A stretch of DNA of 64,000 nt, from the NCBI GenBank assembly GCA_036362985.1, contig JAYGXS010000003.1:34265510-34329509 (forward strand), written 5' to 3'. A program made the translations under genes and the position numbers. This stretch comes from Ligula intestinalis. Taxonomy: Eukaryota > Platyhelminthes > Cestoda > Diphyllobothriidea > Diphyllobothriidae. The notes beneath the pieces are model-generated. The model searched no databases, was not told the DNA's origin, and saw nothing but the letters and a program-made list of their open reading frames with translations. Positions 46,140 through 57,460 of the stretch are shown here, piece after piece. Within the stretch, counting starts at the first letter, position 1. The number at the start of each line of letters is the position of its first letter.

Positions 46140-48185
46140 ATTCGTTTCAACTAAAATTATCAGAGTTTAGCTTCCGAAGCAGATGCTTCGAAGAAATGTG
46201 CACTTTTCGACCAACCTCAGAGTTTATTGTAGCCAACTGCTATAAAATATGTAGTAACTCATTTGCTAAACCCTTTTAATCGGATGTATGGCATATTGAA
46301 TAATATTGTTGATGAATGATGATAAAGCAAGTGTATTTTCATCAAGTAAATAAGCCCAAAATCTCCCAGACAAAGCAGGTACGAAGAGAAAACAGCTGGC
46401 CTAGGAAGTATGTACTTATCTGTCTGACCACAAGAAATATCATCATAAAATTTCTTTTGTAACCATATATATTTTTCAATTGCCTGGACCTACTGGACTA
46501 AATCAGCTTTCTGTACCGCATTTGAGACTCAGCTAGGGGCGTCTATGATGGACAACTATGAGTTGTCGAGGTTCCAGGCCAACGACGTCAAGCCCCTTGG
46601 AACGTGAACCAGGAGTTGTAATAAAGTATTTCAGCTTGAATTTTCTCAATAAGGCATCGGGGATCAAGACTGAGGTTGACAAGGGTAGGAAAGTACTGTC
46701 CACTTGAAGTGAACTGAAGCGAATTGGATTGGATTGTATATCACTTACGCACTCCGTTTAGATCTCTACTGCGGAGCTCCACGTAAAGTGTCTAGTTGTT
46801 ATTTTGGGTAATAATGCATTCTGACCGGTAAAAAATGTTCACGTGCGGATTTGAATATGAATCACAATCAACGTATCCTACACATATACACATGTAAATT
46901 AGGAGAAAAGCAGTTGTCACTGTGTCAAATCATGAGCGCAAATAAAACATGCTATACTTAATGTAACACCTCAAATCTTGACGTTTGGTCATACGGTAAC
47001 TGAGCCGACAGCAACAGTCTTCATTTATTTAGATTACTTCCCAACTTCGACGTGAATTAGCTACCCATCTCACCATCCAACCCTACAAACTGGTCAGCAT
47101 GGGGTCAACGAAAAGGCAACTTTCGTTGTCGTGACACGTCTTGCAAGATATTTCCAGACTCGTAATGAGATTAGCGTGAGAGCGGCAGATCAAGACTGTC
47201 AATCGACAGTACCCACCCAGGGGTTAGCGGATTCACACCCCTAACTCCCTCCGCGAAGACGCGGCCCCACTCTCCACCTGTCCATTGACTTGGGGGTCAG
47301 TCAGGTGGCGATTATTTGACTGAAATCTGGTCGAAATGAAGTCTGAACCCGGGTCCCGGGGGGTCACAACTGGCCTCAGGGTTAAGCCGTGCAAACAAAT
47401 GTGCGAATAAATGTTAAGCCCGATATGGCGGCAACTATCACGAAAAACTAATCCACAGTTTGTAGTATATGACTCAGTCGACCAACCGTAGCTAACAAAC
47501 TGAAGTTGACGACTTTTTAGTATTATCACTACCCGAGGTGGTAAATAAGCCAAAGCCGAATAGGTGGTCGCCAAGCCTCGTGCAGTCGTGCAGTCGCCGA
47601 GGATCGCATTGGGGGGGGGAATTAGGTACCTACGCTTGTGTTTGCCCTGTGGTCGCGCTGCAAAACGTCTGGCAGACCATGAGCAGAGGAATTAGGGCTA
47701 ACTCTATTCAGTCTGAAAAAAATTATTCATGGAAAGCAAACCATGTACGTATTTTATATACATTTCAGTGGATTGATACTACAGAGCCTATAATGAAAAA
47801 CGTACGTTCCTTAGACAACCATAACCCTAAAATATAAATACGTTTTTTGCAGACCGTTATCCTGCTCTATTTGTCTGGAAGAACATAGGGAAGAAAAAAA
47901 TTAGCGACTAGAAAGCCTAGTGATGCGACGTAAAAAACACGGTAGGTAGATTAATAAGAGCGCAACATCGAATTTATGAGGCTCTAACTTGTTGTACTTC
48001 CTCCTAGCCAGGGCAGAATGCCACTGCGGATCTGGACTAAAAGCTTCCCCCAATTGTATACCATTTGGAGCGGTTTAATGAAAACTAGCCGAAAATCGCC
48101 GTTTGTTTGTCATCCTATCTTTCTTACATTTTGATGGAACTTGTTACAGAGCAAATGAAACTCAACGTTCTCATTTTATCATACG
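46140..48185. other. Non-coding interval with a GC-richer patch
   Basis: The segment 47195-47400 is GC-richer and repeat-like (113-codon minus-strand frame 47574-47233, no motif). Otherwise no gene is recognised. Confidence 0.35.
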
Positions 48186-48189
48186 CCTT

Positions 48190-48460
48190 ACATGGGTACG
48201 TGGACTAAGATAAATTCACTGCAGTTCAACATTTCTATTCGACTGTCATCCATTGGTTCAGTTCTCTGTCTAGTTCATACTCATCGTTTGAATCCCTTTC
48301 TGATAAGCAAATTAACTCCGAAGACCCCTGTGTCCTGCAGACAATGCATGGGACTTCCATTTGATTGCTGGCTACGGGCTAGATGGGGTAATAAATACGG
48401 GTATAGCGTCGTGAATGAAATCGGAGTAAAACACTATTTCATCTAATTTAAAAATTATCC
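48190..48460 (+). repeat. Dispersed repeat R3, copy 1
   Basis: Segments such as CTGTGTCCTGCAGACAATGCATGGGACTTCCATTTGATTG and GAAATCGGAGTAAAACACTATTTCATCTAA at the right end match 52905-53120 (TCTGTGTGCTGCAGGCAAGGCGTGAACCTTCC..., GAAATCTGAGTAAAATACTGTTTCATTTAA). The two copies lie on either side of the Helitron fragment. Confidence 0.6.
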
Positions 48461-48549
48461 CTCCACCCTCGGACATCTTTTCTAGCCCAAATACCTCCTA
48501 GCCATCCTAGCCAGCTGTCTGCTTAATAAAAGTTAGTTGGCTATCTGTC

Positions 48550-49000
48550 ATGTGTGCCTCCGTTATCATTGGTCGAAGGGGTCACCTCTAAAAAGCCTTC
48601 TGCGCCTTTGACGCGCGTGTGGCACTGGCATGCGCGTGTGTGTGTTTCTCTACTGTCCGAGCGTCTGACTGCTTTCATTGTTTGGGCGTCTCATTCTTCC
48701 GTGCGCGTGAGGATTCAGCGATCATGTCGCTGTCGCCCCGACCGACACCCGACGTGACAAGCGGATGTGAATACGCCACGGGGGTTGGGCGGGGGTGGGG
48801 AAGGGGTCGTCGCGTCTAGGCCGCCCGGTCGCTTGAAACGTCACCCCCCTCCTCCCGCCGCTAATGCAGAAAGGGCTATGATGGTGTTTGCGCAGCTGTT
48901 TCATACTCACTGCCGTAAACCCTTTGACCTACTATCACGTGGACCCCCCTTTTGCTTACGCGTAGGTTGTCGCGGGCTAGCTCTTAGACTAGATTGAATG
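48550..49000. other. GC-rich stretch upstream of the Helitron
   Basis: Open on several frames and rich in G runs on the plus strand (GGGGTTGGGCGGGGGTGGGGAAGGGG near 48781). No domain is recognised. The left end of the Helitron may lie between here and 49200, but I did not find a clear TC 5' end. Confidence 0.3.
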
Positions 49001-49211
49001 GCCTACCACATAAATCCCTTCACTTTCAATCTAACCCTTACAAACTATCATTATGGACTACAGTGATGCCGTCAGAAATGTTCTGAACACAACCAACCCG
49101 GCAAACTATGATGGGCCATTGACTGAAGTTAACGTTGTAAACTTACTTCTTTTCGAACCAATGTTATTCTGCTCAAAATAATAACCTATTTGTAGGTTCT
49201 ACCTCATTAGG

Positions 49212-52200
49212 TAGAAAAGGAATCAGAGCAGCCGCGAGAACACATGTTCAGACGAAGGAACAGAATACATTTGCTAATGTTAATAGACGTTCGCAAGAAA
49301 CACAGGCAGAAAGACGGCTTCGCCTGGAGGTTAATGCCATGCATCAGCGATATCAACACTCCCAAGAAACCGAAGATCGAATGCCGCGATGAAGACACGA
49401 AGCTGCGATTCGCCATCAAACTAACCGCGCCCAAGAAACCGAAGTCCAAACTCTGCAAAGAAGAGAGCTAGGTAGGATAAGAGATTCGCAAGGTTGGCAA
49501 AAGGAATTACTCAGACGTAGAAGTACACGTCTGGCTATGCAAGCATAACAAAGAGCGGATCTACGCTCAACCGATGCTGGAAACTCAAGTTCGCAACCAA
49601 TTCACATACGGTTTGGCGAATCTGGCCCGTTGGTTGCTTCCATAAACGCTCAAGTATGGAACAAAGCCTCACTCAATTACAACCCAAGTCTTGGCTATGC
49701 GGGAGATGCAAATGTTACCATTGGGAAGATGGTGGAAGTTTGTGGACATTGTCAGGTGAAAAATGGATTTGTGAGACAATCGGCATGGGCAAAGTTCTAT
49801 TGAATAACTTTCCACAACCACCAGCAATACTCCAAACATTACTTGCTGGTAATACCGACGGCTCGAAAAATTTTCTTTCGAACATAAGTAAATACAACGG
49901 GGCGTTTCAAATGACCTCCTTTGGTGCCAACATTGTTCATGAGGTTGGCTTATGCCTACCTTTAAGGTGGAAGGCCCTGTTTGCCACCGTATTGGATCGT
50001 TACTACCTCCTCCTGATGGCGAGCCGACATTTCTACAAATATACTTCGTAGAAGACATCAAGCTGCAGGCTCAAAGCCAATCCCGAGTGTACCCAGGCTT
50101 GAAGCATCACATAATATTGTCCCTTCAAGACATGCTACACCAACGCAACAGCTTCGTTAACAGTTTCAAGTCCGCCCTGGAGGTGCACGCTTCCATTGAC
50201 TTTACTATTGCCATAGATGCCGATAAACGTCCTCATGGAGAAGACCAACGAAAATGTAATGGTCCCACATGCAACGAGGTGGCTGTCATCATGTCAGAAA
50301 CACAGCACGGCAACAGGGATATTGTCTTGAGAAGGAGAGACGATAGGTTGCAAAGGATATATGGGACACACCGTTCATACGAGGCCTTACAATATCCTCT
50401 CATGCATGTTAATGGTGAAGACGGTTACCACTTCGGTATACCTCAAATTGGCACCCGTAAAACAGTAAGTTGTAAAGCCTTCTACTCTTACCACTTCATG
50501 ATTCGAGAACGAACTTTCAACCTGCTTCGTCGATTCAAAACGTTGTTCCTTCAATTTGCTGTTAATATGTTTGCCAAAATGGAAACAGAACGCCTTTGCT
50601 ATTCCCGCACACACCAGAAAGAACTTCGCGTTTACAACTTCATCCATCTTGGAGACAATATCCTTTCTGATAGTGGTAATGATGCTGGTCGCGGTCAACC
50701 TTTCATCTTGCCGTCAAGCCACATTGGGTCTCCTCGCTATATGCATAAGAAAACTCAAGATACGTTGGTTTATGTTACGCATTTTGGTAGCCCAGATCTA
50801 TTCATTACGTTTACATACAACCCATCGTAGCCTGAAATTACTGATGAGTTGTTCCCCGGTCAAAAGCCAGAGGACCGCCATGATTTGTCCGCGCGGGTAT
50901 TCCCGCTTAAGTTGAAAACCATGATGAGACTCATCACAAAATTCAAAATTTTCGGTGATGTTCAATGTCACGTGTACACTGGAGAGTGGCAAAAGAGAGG
51001 ATTACCCCATGCTCACATTTTGGTCTGGCTAAAGGAAAAATTGCACTCTTCCGATGTCGACAAATTGATATGCACAGAGTACCGGACCGATCCGCTGACC
51101 CTGTCCTGTTTGACACGATTAAAACTCAAATGGTGCATGGCCCATGCGGTCAGATAAATCCCAACAGCCTTTGCATGAAGGATGGGAAATGTATCAAGCG
51201 ATATCCTAAGCGTTTCCTAGATGCAACTCAGACCGATGGGTATGGTTACCCTCTTTATAGAAGGCGACAACCTGAGATTGGCGGATTCGATGCAGTTATC
51301 AATGAAAGGCGAAATGGTGATGTGGTAATTGATTACGGTTGGATCGTGCCGTATTGTCCCTTACTGTCAAAAGTATTCAACGCCCACATCAACGTCGAAT
51401 TTTGCAACTCAGCGAAGTCCATCAAGTACGTCTACAAGTACATCAACAAAGGATCCGATGCCGCAATTTACTCCCTCAACCGCCGTAACAACAATGGTGA
51501 GATCACCCAGTACGAAATGGGCAGATACATCAGCAGTAATAAAGCATTCTGGAGAATCTTTGGTTTTGATATGCATAGCCGTTTTCCGGCCATTGAACAT
51601 TTAAGCATCCACCTGAAAAATGGACAACGTATTTACTTTACGGAAGGACTCCTCTTGGATTAACTTCAGAGTCCCAAAGGTACAACTTGACTGTTTTCTT
51701 CAACTTGTGCCAGCAAGATTCGTTTGCCCAGACTCTTTTGTACATTCAGGTCCCCTCATACTACACATAGGATCGAAAAAAGTGGGCCCGAAGAAAGGTA
51801 GGAATTCCAGTTGACGGCCATCCGGGCATCAAGTATGATGTGAAAACGGGTAGAATATACACTGTTCACACCTCTCAACAAGAATGCTTCTATTTACGAA
51901 TGTTACTCCATGAAGTTAAAGGTCCATCATCGTTTGAAGATCTTAGGACGATTGACGGTTTTCTGTGTTCAACCTACAGAGAAGCCTGTGCGAGGCCTGT
52001 TCTGCTTCAAGATGATAATCAGTGGGAGAATACCATTGCTGAAGCTGTCGTTGCTAACGCTCCTTTTCAATTACGACGACTGCTTGCGTTGTTGATCAGA
52101 AGTTGTGAGTTGAACTGCCCCCATGATCTATGGTTAAAGTACAGAAATGATGTGTCGGGAGACTACCGACGTCAACTACAGTTGCAAAGTATCAATGTTC

Positions 52201-52277
52201 CCTTAGACTTCAATGCGGACAACAACATGAAAGGAAGCCCAAGGCGAAGCCGGACTTCTGCGCTATTGCTAAATTAG
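49212..52277 (+). pseudogene. Helitron Rep/helicase protein, N-terminal and Rep part only, broken
   Basis: The order of segments is that of an animal Helitron protein. First an Arg/Gln-rich repeat region (RRSQETQAERRLRLE, about 49290-49520) and a CGHCQ zinc-ligand segment. Then FPQPPAILQTLL...SKYNGAFQMTSFGA (49800-49930), PTFKVEGPVCHRIGSLLPPP, and the Helitron-like domain ending GSPDLFITFTYNP (to 50827). Then VYTGEWQKRGLPHAHIL, with the HUH nuclease motif at 50998-51021, and KYVYKYINKG (51424-51453), where the catalytic tyrosines reside. Finally FYLRMLLHEVKGPSSFEDLR (51894-51960). Breaks: stops at about 49387, 49546, 50828 and 51778, and frame changes near 49790, 49940, 51080 and 51660. Two of the stops are TAG where the family has Trp (NPxWPEI and YYTW). 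The PIF1-like helicase that should follow is absent after 52277. This copy cannot move on its own. Confidence 0.9.
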
Positions 52278-52364
52278 GTGGCTATCCTCCTTAAGAAAGC
52301 ACCTAGGGGAATTTGCTGTGGTCTGCGCGTCAAGCTGCAATGGATCCTCTTTAACGTGACCTGT

Positions 52365-52870
52365 TTCACCTCCACACAAGTGAACCACTGAGCCTACTTT
52401 TGTGTGAAATCCGGGTGCTCGTGTTTGCGGGACCAGGTCATGCATGTGGTACGCACTGATGAGGTCAATAGGAATATTAGCAGCCGCGCCTATTCTCTGC
52501 ACCAGTGCACTAACCAACTCAGGTGACGGCTGAGGCCTGGGGATGAGAATGAAGACTGGCTTCGATGCGTCGGCGCATTGTCCTCACTGTAAACAAGCTG
52601 ACGCGCTTGAAGCTATTACGGTACGGGAAGTTTCCCAGGATGACTCGAACCTTGCGACCAGCCCAGTGCTCTCTACGCCCTCTCCCGTCCCGGCCTTATT
52701 GGCTGTGTATAGACACCAGGCTGAGGTTTGAAGGAGAAGAGAGTGTGGTATATGCATCGCAAGTATTTTCTCACTATAATCTAATTCACGGGCAACTCTA
52801 TGCGCTTGTCTCCAACCCGCTGTGAAGCACGCGATGGCATCGTCGGACAGAGCAGTTAAGCTGTCGAAAT
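52365..52870 (-). repeat. Dispersed coding repeat R2, copy 1
   Basis: It matches 54030-54700 in order over most of its length (for example TGTCCTCACTGTAAACAA.CTGACGCG.TTGAAGCTATTACGGTAC). On the minus strand both copies share an open frame: here RELDYSEKILAMHIPHSLLL then QTSAWCL, in the other RELGYSESIRAMHLLHSLLL then RTSAWCL. Conservation at the protein level suggests a coding element, but I do not know the family. Confidence 0.65.
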
Positions 52871-52904
52871 GGGTAGCTGGATTCAAATAAATTTGCTGCA
52901 AATC

Positions 52905-53120
52905 GACACTCCTATTCGCCTGTAATTTAATATCATCCACTGGTTAGATTATCAGTATAAATTATGGTATGCGCAATTTGAGTCACCTTCTAACGCGGAA
53001 GTTATTTCGTCATGCCCTCTGTGTGCTGCAGGCAAGGCGTGAACCTTCCACTCGATTGGATGATAAGAGTATGAGTACACAGGTGGTACATGAAATCTGA
53101 GTAAAATACTGTTTCATTTA
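52905..53120 (+). repeat. Dispersed repeat R3, copy 2
   Basis: Aligns with 48190-48460; see that entry. A weaker third relative of its right end is at about 54960-55045 (GCATAAGCGAAAGTAAAGCACTGTCTCATC). R2 and R3 lie in the same order in both the 52-53 kb and 54-55 kb copies, so together they may form one larger element. Confidence 0.55.
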
Positions 53121-53153
53121 AGCACTTATTAATAATCTCCGGCGGAAGCAATA

Positions 53154-53663
53154 CAGTAGTCGCCGGTTATTAAGCCCACGGTTAATAGGCCCAGACGCGT
53201 ATAAAGCCCAAATCAGCTTGGGACGGAATTTTACATAGCGAAATCCGCCGGCTAATAAACCCAGTCGCCGGCTACAAAGCCCAGTTTGCCAACAGGAGAG
53301 AGTGAGATTCTCATCTGCAACGCGGTCTACAGGCATCAGCTTTCACAAAATTCGACGATTTCTGGTGCCTGGAGAAGGACGTCAAAGGGCACTTGCGAGT
53401 GAAGTTTTCTCCAAAACAACTGACACTAGACCGCTTTTTTAAACGTATCGCAAATTTTTTTTGTTGTCACGTAAAATACAGACAAACAGCATCCTTTTCT
53501 TGTACATAAACAAACTCTACACATAATACGGTATGTATGTAATGTATAGTGCCTATCCTGCGTTTGCTAATCAAGAACTAGGACTCTCCGGTTAATGCGC
53601 CACCCACTTATTAAGCCCAATTTGGTCTGGGCCCGGGGTGGGCTTAATAACCGGCGACTACTG
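53154..53663. mobile_element. Non-autonomous pogo-type DNA transposon (MITE), 510 bp
   Basis: The ends are perfect 26-base terminal inverted repeats, CAGTAGTCGCCGGTTATTAA... at 53154-53179 and its exact complement at 53638-53663. Each is flanked by TA (53152-53153 and 53664-53665), the target duplication of the Tc1/mariner/pogo superfamily. A CAGT start with TA duplication is characteristic of pogo/Tigger-like elements. Inside, subterminal copies of the AAGCCCA and CCGGCTAATAA words recur at 53192-53285 and 53609-53650. The 458-base interior has no transposase frame. Identical ends argue that this copy inserted recently compared with the decayed elements around it. Confidence 0.88.
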
Positions 53664-53699
53664 TACTGACACATGGCGTGTAATTAGCAGTGCTAGTCT

Positions 53700-54029
53700 T
53701 CAAATGCCTCACGTCGAATTGCGACGTAAACAACCGCAAGCGAATGACGTTTACCTGTGAGCTTAAGCCGTGCCACGCAGAATAATTCAGACGCCAGAGT
53801 TGTAAATATAACAAGGGCCTATTACTTGCATGTTAACTATTTACACTCATTTCAGTTTCAACCAGTACCTAACTTACATTTTCAGAATCTTCATGCGTAC
53901 CAGATATAACACCAAGTTACGTAAATTGTCATCAAGGTTGACGGCTAGGCCACAAAATGTCCGAGCATCGGCTAATCCAGGTCAGGAGTGCGAGTCATTG
54001 TAGGAGTGGGAGATCTCTGGCATCCTGCA
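53700..54029. other. Non-coding interval between the MITE and repeat R2 copy 2
   Basis: No gene or repeat recognised. Confidence 0.35.
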
Positions 54030-54700
54030 GATGTAAAATGTGAGCCTCCGAACCTCATTTTGTGTTAAATCCTGATGCTCTCATTCGGGGGCGGGTTACT
54101 TACGCAGTACGCGCAGATGAGGTCAATAGGGATGTTAGCAGCTGCGCCCATTCCCCCTCCCTCCCTCTCCCCCCCCACCAGCCCACTGTCCGGCTCGAAC
54201 GATGGCTGTGGCCTGGGAATGGGAACAGAGAATGGGGCCGTCGGGTCAACGCTTTGTCCTCACTGTAAACAATCTGACGCGGTTGAAGCTATTACGGTAC
54301 GCTTATAGGGAGTTTTCCAACTGGCAGGATAACTCGGACTGTGCGATCAGCCCAGTGTGTGTTTGTGTGGATCGCCCGGTCTGGTAGATTGTGTGTCAGG
54401 CCGCAATGACACCCTATGACCTGTACCTTTTATGACGCTGCCACTCTGTGGGATTTGAGTCAGGTGTGGCGGCGCGCTTAGCATCGGTTCCGGCCATGCT
54501 AGCTACCTCCGTCCACTCCGTCCTTCTTGACTCTGTCTAGACACCAGGCCGAGGTTCGAAGGAGGAGAGAGTGTAGCAGATGCATCGCACGTATACTTTC
54601 ACTATAACCTAATTCCCGCACAAGTCTGCGCGCCTGCTTCCACTCTGCTGTGAAACCTCGATGGACCTTGTTAAAACCGACGATCAAACTGTCGGGAGAC
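54030..54700 (-). repeat. Dispersed coding repeat R2, copy 2
   Basis: Second copy of the repeat at 52365-52870, with extra sequence inserted around 54350-54500. The conserved minus-strand frame covers 54687-54530. A third, more diverged relative lies near 62400-62580. Confidence 0.65.
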
Positions 54701-55124
54701 AGGAGGAAGTGAAGGCTTATTGATTATATGGGTGTTAGCAGGCATGCGGTGACAGACGTAAAGGCTCAACAGGATTTTTTTAGCGTAGAAGATGGGGCTT
54801 CTTAATACAACAGCCACTGCTTCTGTTGTGACCAGACTGTGTCGCTATAATGTTTTTAATAGCAATTATTTCCTCGTGCGTACCCAGCAAGACTCTGCTT
54901 TAAACTATTACACTTTGCTCTGGATAAGTCCTCGGTCTCTTTCCCGAGGGACCACCTAAGTACAGTGTGAGTTTAGTTGCGGATTCTGGTCAGGATCGTG
55001 ATTAGGTGCTGGGCGCATAAGCGAAAGTAAAGCACTGTCTCATCGGCAGTATTTGAAGGAAACATTGCGAAACAGTGTCATATGATGAAAAGTATGTTTA
55101 CGACGAAAAGAAGTTCAGTCGCCC

Positions 55125-55158
55125 AATGTCTCGGACCCTCACGCGAACTCATCATCAG
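55125..55158 (-). ncRNA. Degenerate hammerhead-like motif
   Basis: The minus strand has CTGATGA (55158-55152), a weak stem II, then CGAGAC where GAAAC is expected, then ATT. Stem I can form between CGACTCGCC and GGGCGA with one bulged G. The change at the conserved A14 position should abolish cleavage. It probably derives from a PLE terminal repeat, but no PLE coding sequence is seen nearby. Confidence 0.35.
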
Positions 55159-55159
55159 G

Positions 55160-56390
55160 GCGAGTCGCAGACAAGAATACTAGAGGCACATGGAATTCAG
55201 TATTTATTAGACGCAGTTACCATGTAATCGCATGCAAATCATAATTACCGGCCCTGCTTTCACCGTTAGGAGTCCTACTTGATGTGATGACTACTTGTCA
55301 TTCGTCTGTCGTAGGTTATATTTGAGTCAAAATCTACGCCCGCAGCCAGTAAACAAATTTCTACGTATTTCTGAAATGCGATCGTCTTCGTTATTTATCA
55401 CACAAAGTAAGCCCCAAAAAGGTTTCATACTATATTCAGGGAATTTGGGGGATTCACACGCATAAATCCTAGAAAACTAATTTACAAAACTCTAAAATAC
55501 TTCTTTGAAGAACGCCACAGGTTTTGCTAGAGGGTCAGAGATGGGTAAACGCTTTATTTTGAAAGTATCATCCACAATTTTCAGCAAAATGGCCCTACTC
55601 ACGATTAGCGTTAGATAAATTGACAAATGACGCAAGGGTCAATAGGTTTATATAAAAATGAGCATATATTACGGGACGGTCCAAGTATCTGTGTTTGCAT
55701 TCATGTCTGTTTTGCATGTAGAATATCGTGCCAGAAAATGCAGTAAGGAACGTTGATACGCCTATTTACGACAAGAGGTACGTCGGGTGCTTCGGTGCAT
55801 GGGGCGAAAATAGTTCACAGTAATTCCGTTACAATAAAGGCAGTGGAAAGCATCATCCAAAATTCAATCAGTCGATTGCTTGGCCGTTGTGAAATGCCTT
55901 TGTATTGGCGTGTCAACCAAAAGGACATACGAAGCATCAGCATTCAGAGGACACCTTTTAAAATCAATATATGTTTAAGCAAATCAGGAAAAATGACAGG
56001 AAAATAATAAAGATTGAGAGGAAAGATACAGGCATCTATAAATCTCCAGATCATGGGATTGAGATGCATGATAACTAAATAACCGACAAATGGCATAAAT
56101 AAAATATTAATGATAAATTTTTCACTGTGAAGGCAGAATGCGAGGTAAGATGTCGGGGTAACAGCAAGATACCGGAAGTAGGATAGCTCCTTGGGAATAA
56201 TGTCCAAGCATTCAGGAATGGCCGAGAGTTGCGGTCGAAAAGTAGACTAGACTGGTTTCTGATTATTTATTAAGCGACAATTTTCCAACGACAATGCTGC
56301 GGCGTGATCTGAGCAATCCTTCAGAAACGGGCGATGAGACTTATTGAGAAAAGGGTGAATAACTCCCAGATTAGCAGCATTCTTAACATA
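55160..56390. other. Interval with one hydrophobic open frame
   Basis: The minus-strand frame 56207-55944 (about 87 codons) is rich in Phe, Ile and Leu, and an alternative frame over the same bases is also open (LFDRNSRPFLNAWTLFPRS). AT-richness alone could produce the hydrophobic composition. No gene is supported. Confidence 0.3.
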
Positions 56391-56399
56391 AAACCAGTC

Positions 56400-56892
56400 A
56401 TTTCGCAATCTTAAGTCATCAGTGTGAAAGGGGAAGACGTGAGGGAATAAGATAGAACTTCGAAGGACTCCAAGCTTATTGGAAAGAACTTTGGGTTTCC
56501 GCTTGCTGGGTTAGACAAATGGAGTGTGGCAAGTAAAACAATCTGCAAGTCAAGAGAACGTTCAGCCAAGAGAACCGTGCGCGGATGTTTTGGTAAGGAG
56601 ATGGAGCGGGACAGTATTTAAGACAGAGAAGAAGCCAAAAAATGCACATGGTTACTTACGGCAAAACTTACCTAGATCTCCTAGGGCGGATTGGTACACA
56701 AAGTCAGACTCATCTAGGTTACTATATCGAGCCTTATGTGCCAGTCTGAAAATTGGAGGAGAACTGCATAACAGTATCTAAAACCACTTCTTCAGCAGGT
56801 TTCAAGTGTGCGAAAGGATTTAGGGAATTAAGTAGGCCTCACCTTCAACTGGCATGAAAAAAATCGCAGTGCCCTGAACATAACGGACTACT
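56400..56892 (-). CDS. Candidate 3' exons of an unassigned gene
   Basis: Three minus-strand segments have good splice borders. X, about 56878-56831, follows GTAGTTTTTCAG, reads LDSVVRYVQGTAIFFMPVE and ends at GTGAGG. Y ends at 56671 with CTAG-GTAAGT and reads ARYSNLDESDFVYQSALGDL. Z follows an excellent acceptor CGTTCTCTTGACTTGCAG at about 56532. Segment Z is open in all three frames for some distance, so its reading is ambiguous. The plus strand is also open across 56524-56781, a caution. No domain is recognised. Confidence 0.28.
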
Positions 56893-57442
56893 GAGTCCAG
56901 TCTGAAAAACTACAAGCACAAACTTATTACACAGCTCTTTTTCCAGTCTGACGTCAAAACTGTTATGGAAGTCTTATATGCTGCCAGAATAGTTGCAGGT
57001 TTAGGTAATCTATTTCCATTTAATCGACCATACTACTGGAGTAAGAGCACCCTGTGTATCTCTACTATCGCTGTCACTGGATAGTAGACGCGCTGCAAAC
57101 GTATATGAAGGACGCCACACTATCAAATTATCAAGCTAAATTTACTGGAACTGTAGTGACATTGCAACAGCTGAGGCTATAGAAAACATAAAAATTATTC
57201 CAATACGGAGGTCTTCTGGGGAATCGAGCTGGCTATGCAAGACGCAGAACTGTCTTTGAATAAACAATGGTTATTCTACGCGGTTTAACAATACGTACAA
57301 AGGGATAGGGGGAGAGTATCGGAAGTGAGGACTGTGTTTCTCCGTAAAGGGTTGCCCTGTGTGGATGAAAAGCGCAGCTTTCTACTGTGGCCCTAATTGT
57401 TCGCATAAAAATAGGTAAGTATTTGAAATTGAGGTCGCATTT

Positions 57443-57460
57443 ACTCTCTCTCTCTCTCTT
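57443..57460 (+). repeat. (CT)n microsatellite, short
   Basis: Eight to nine CT units. It is flanked on both sides (56900-57440 and 57460-59140) by sequence in which I see no gene, transposon or tRNA. Confidence 0.85.
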
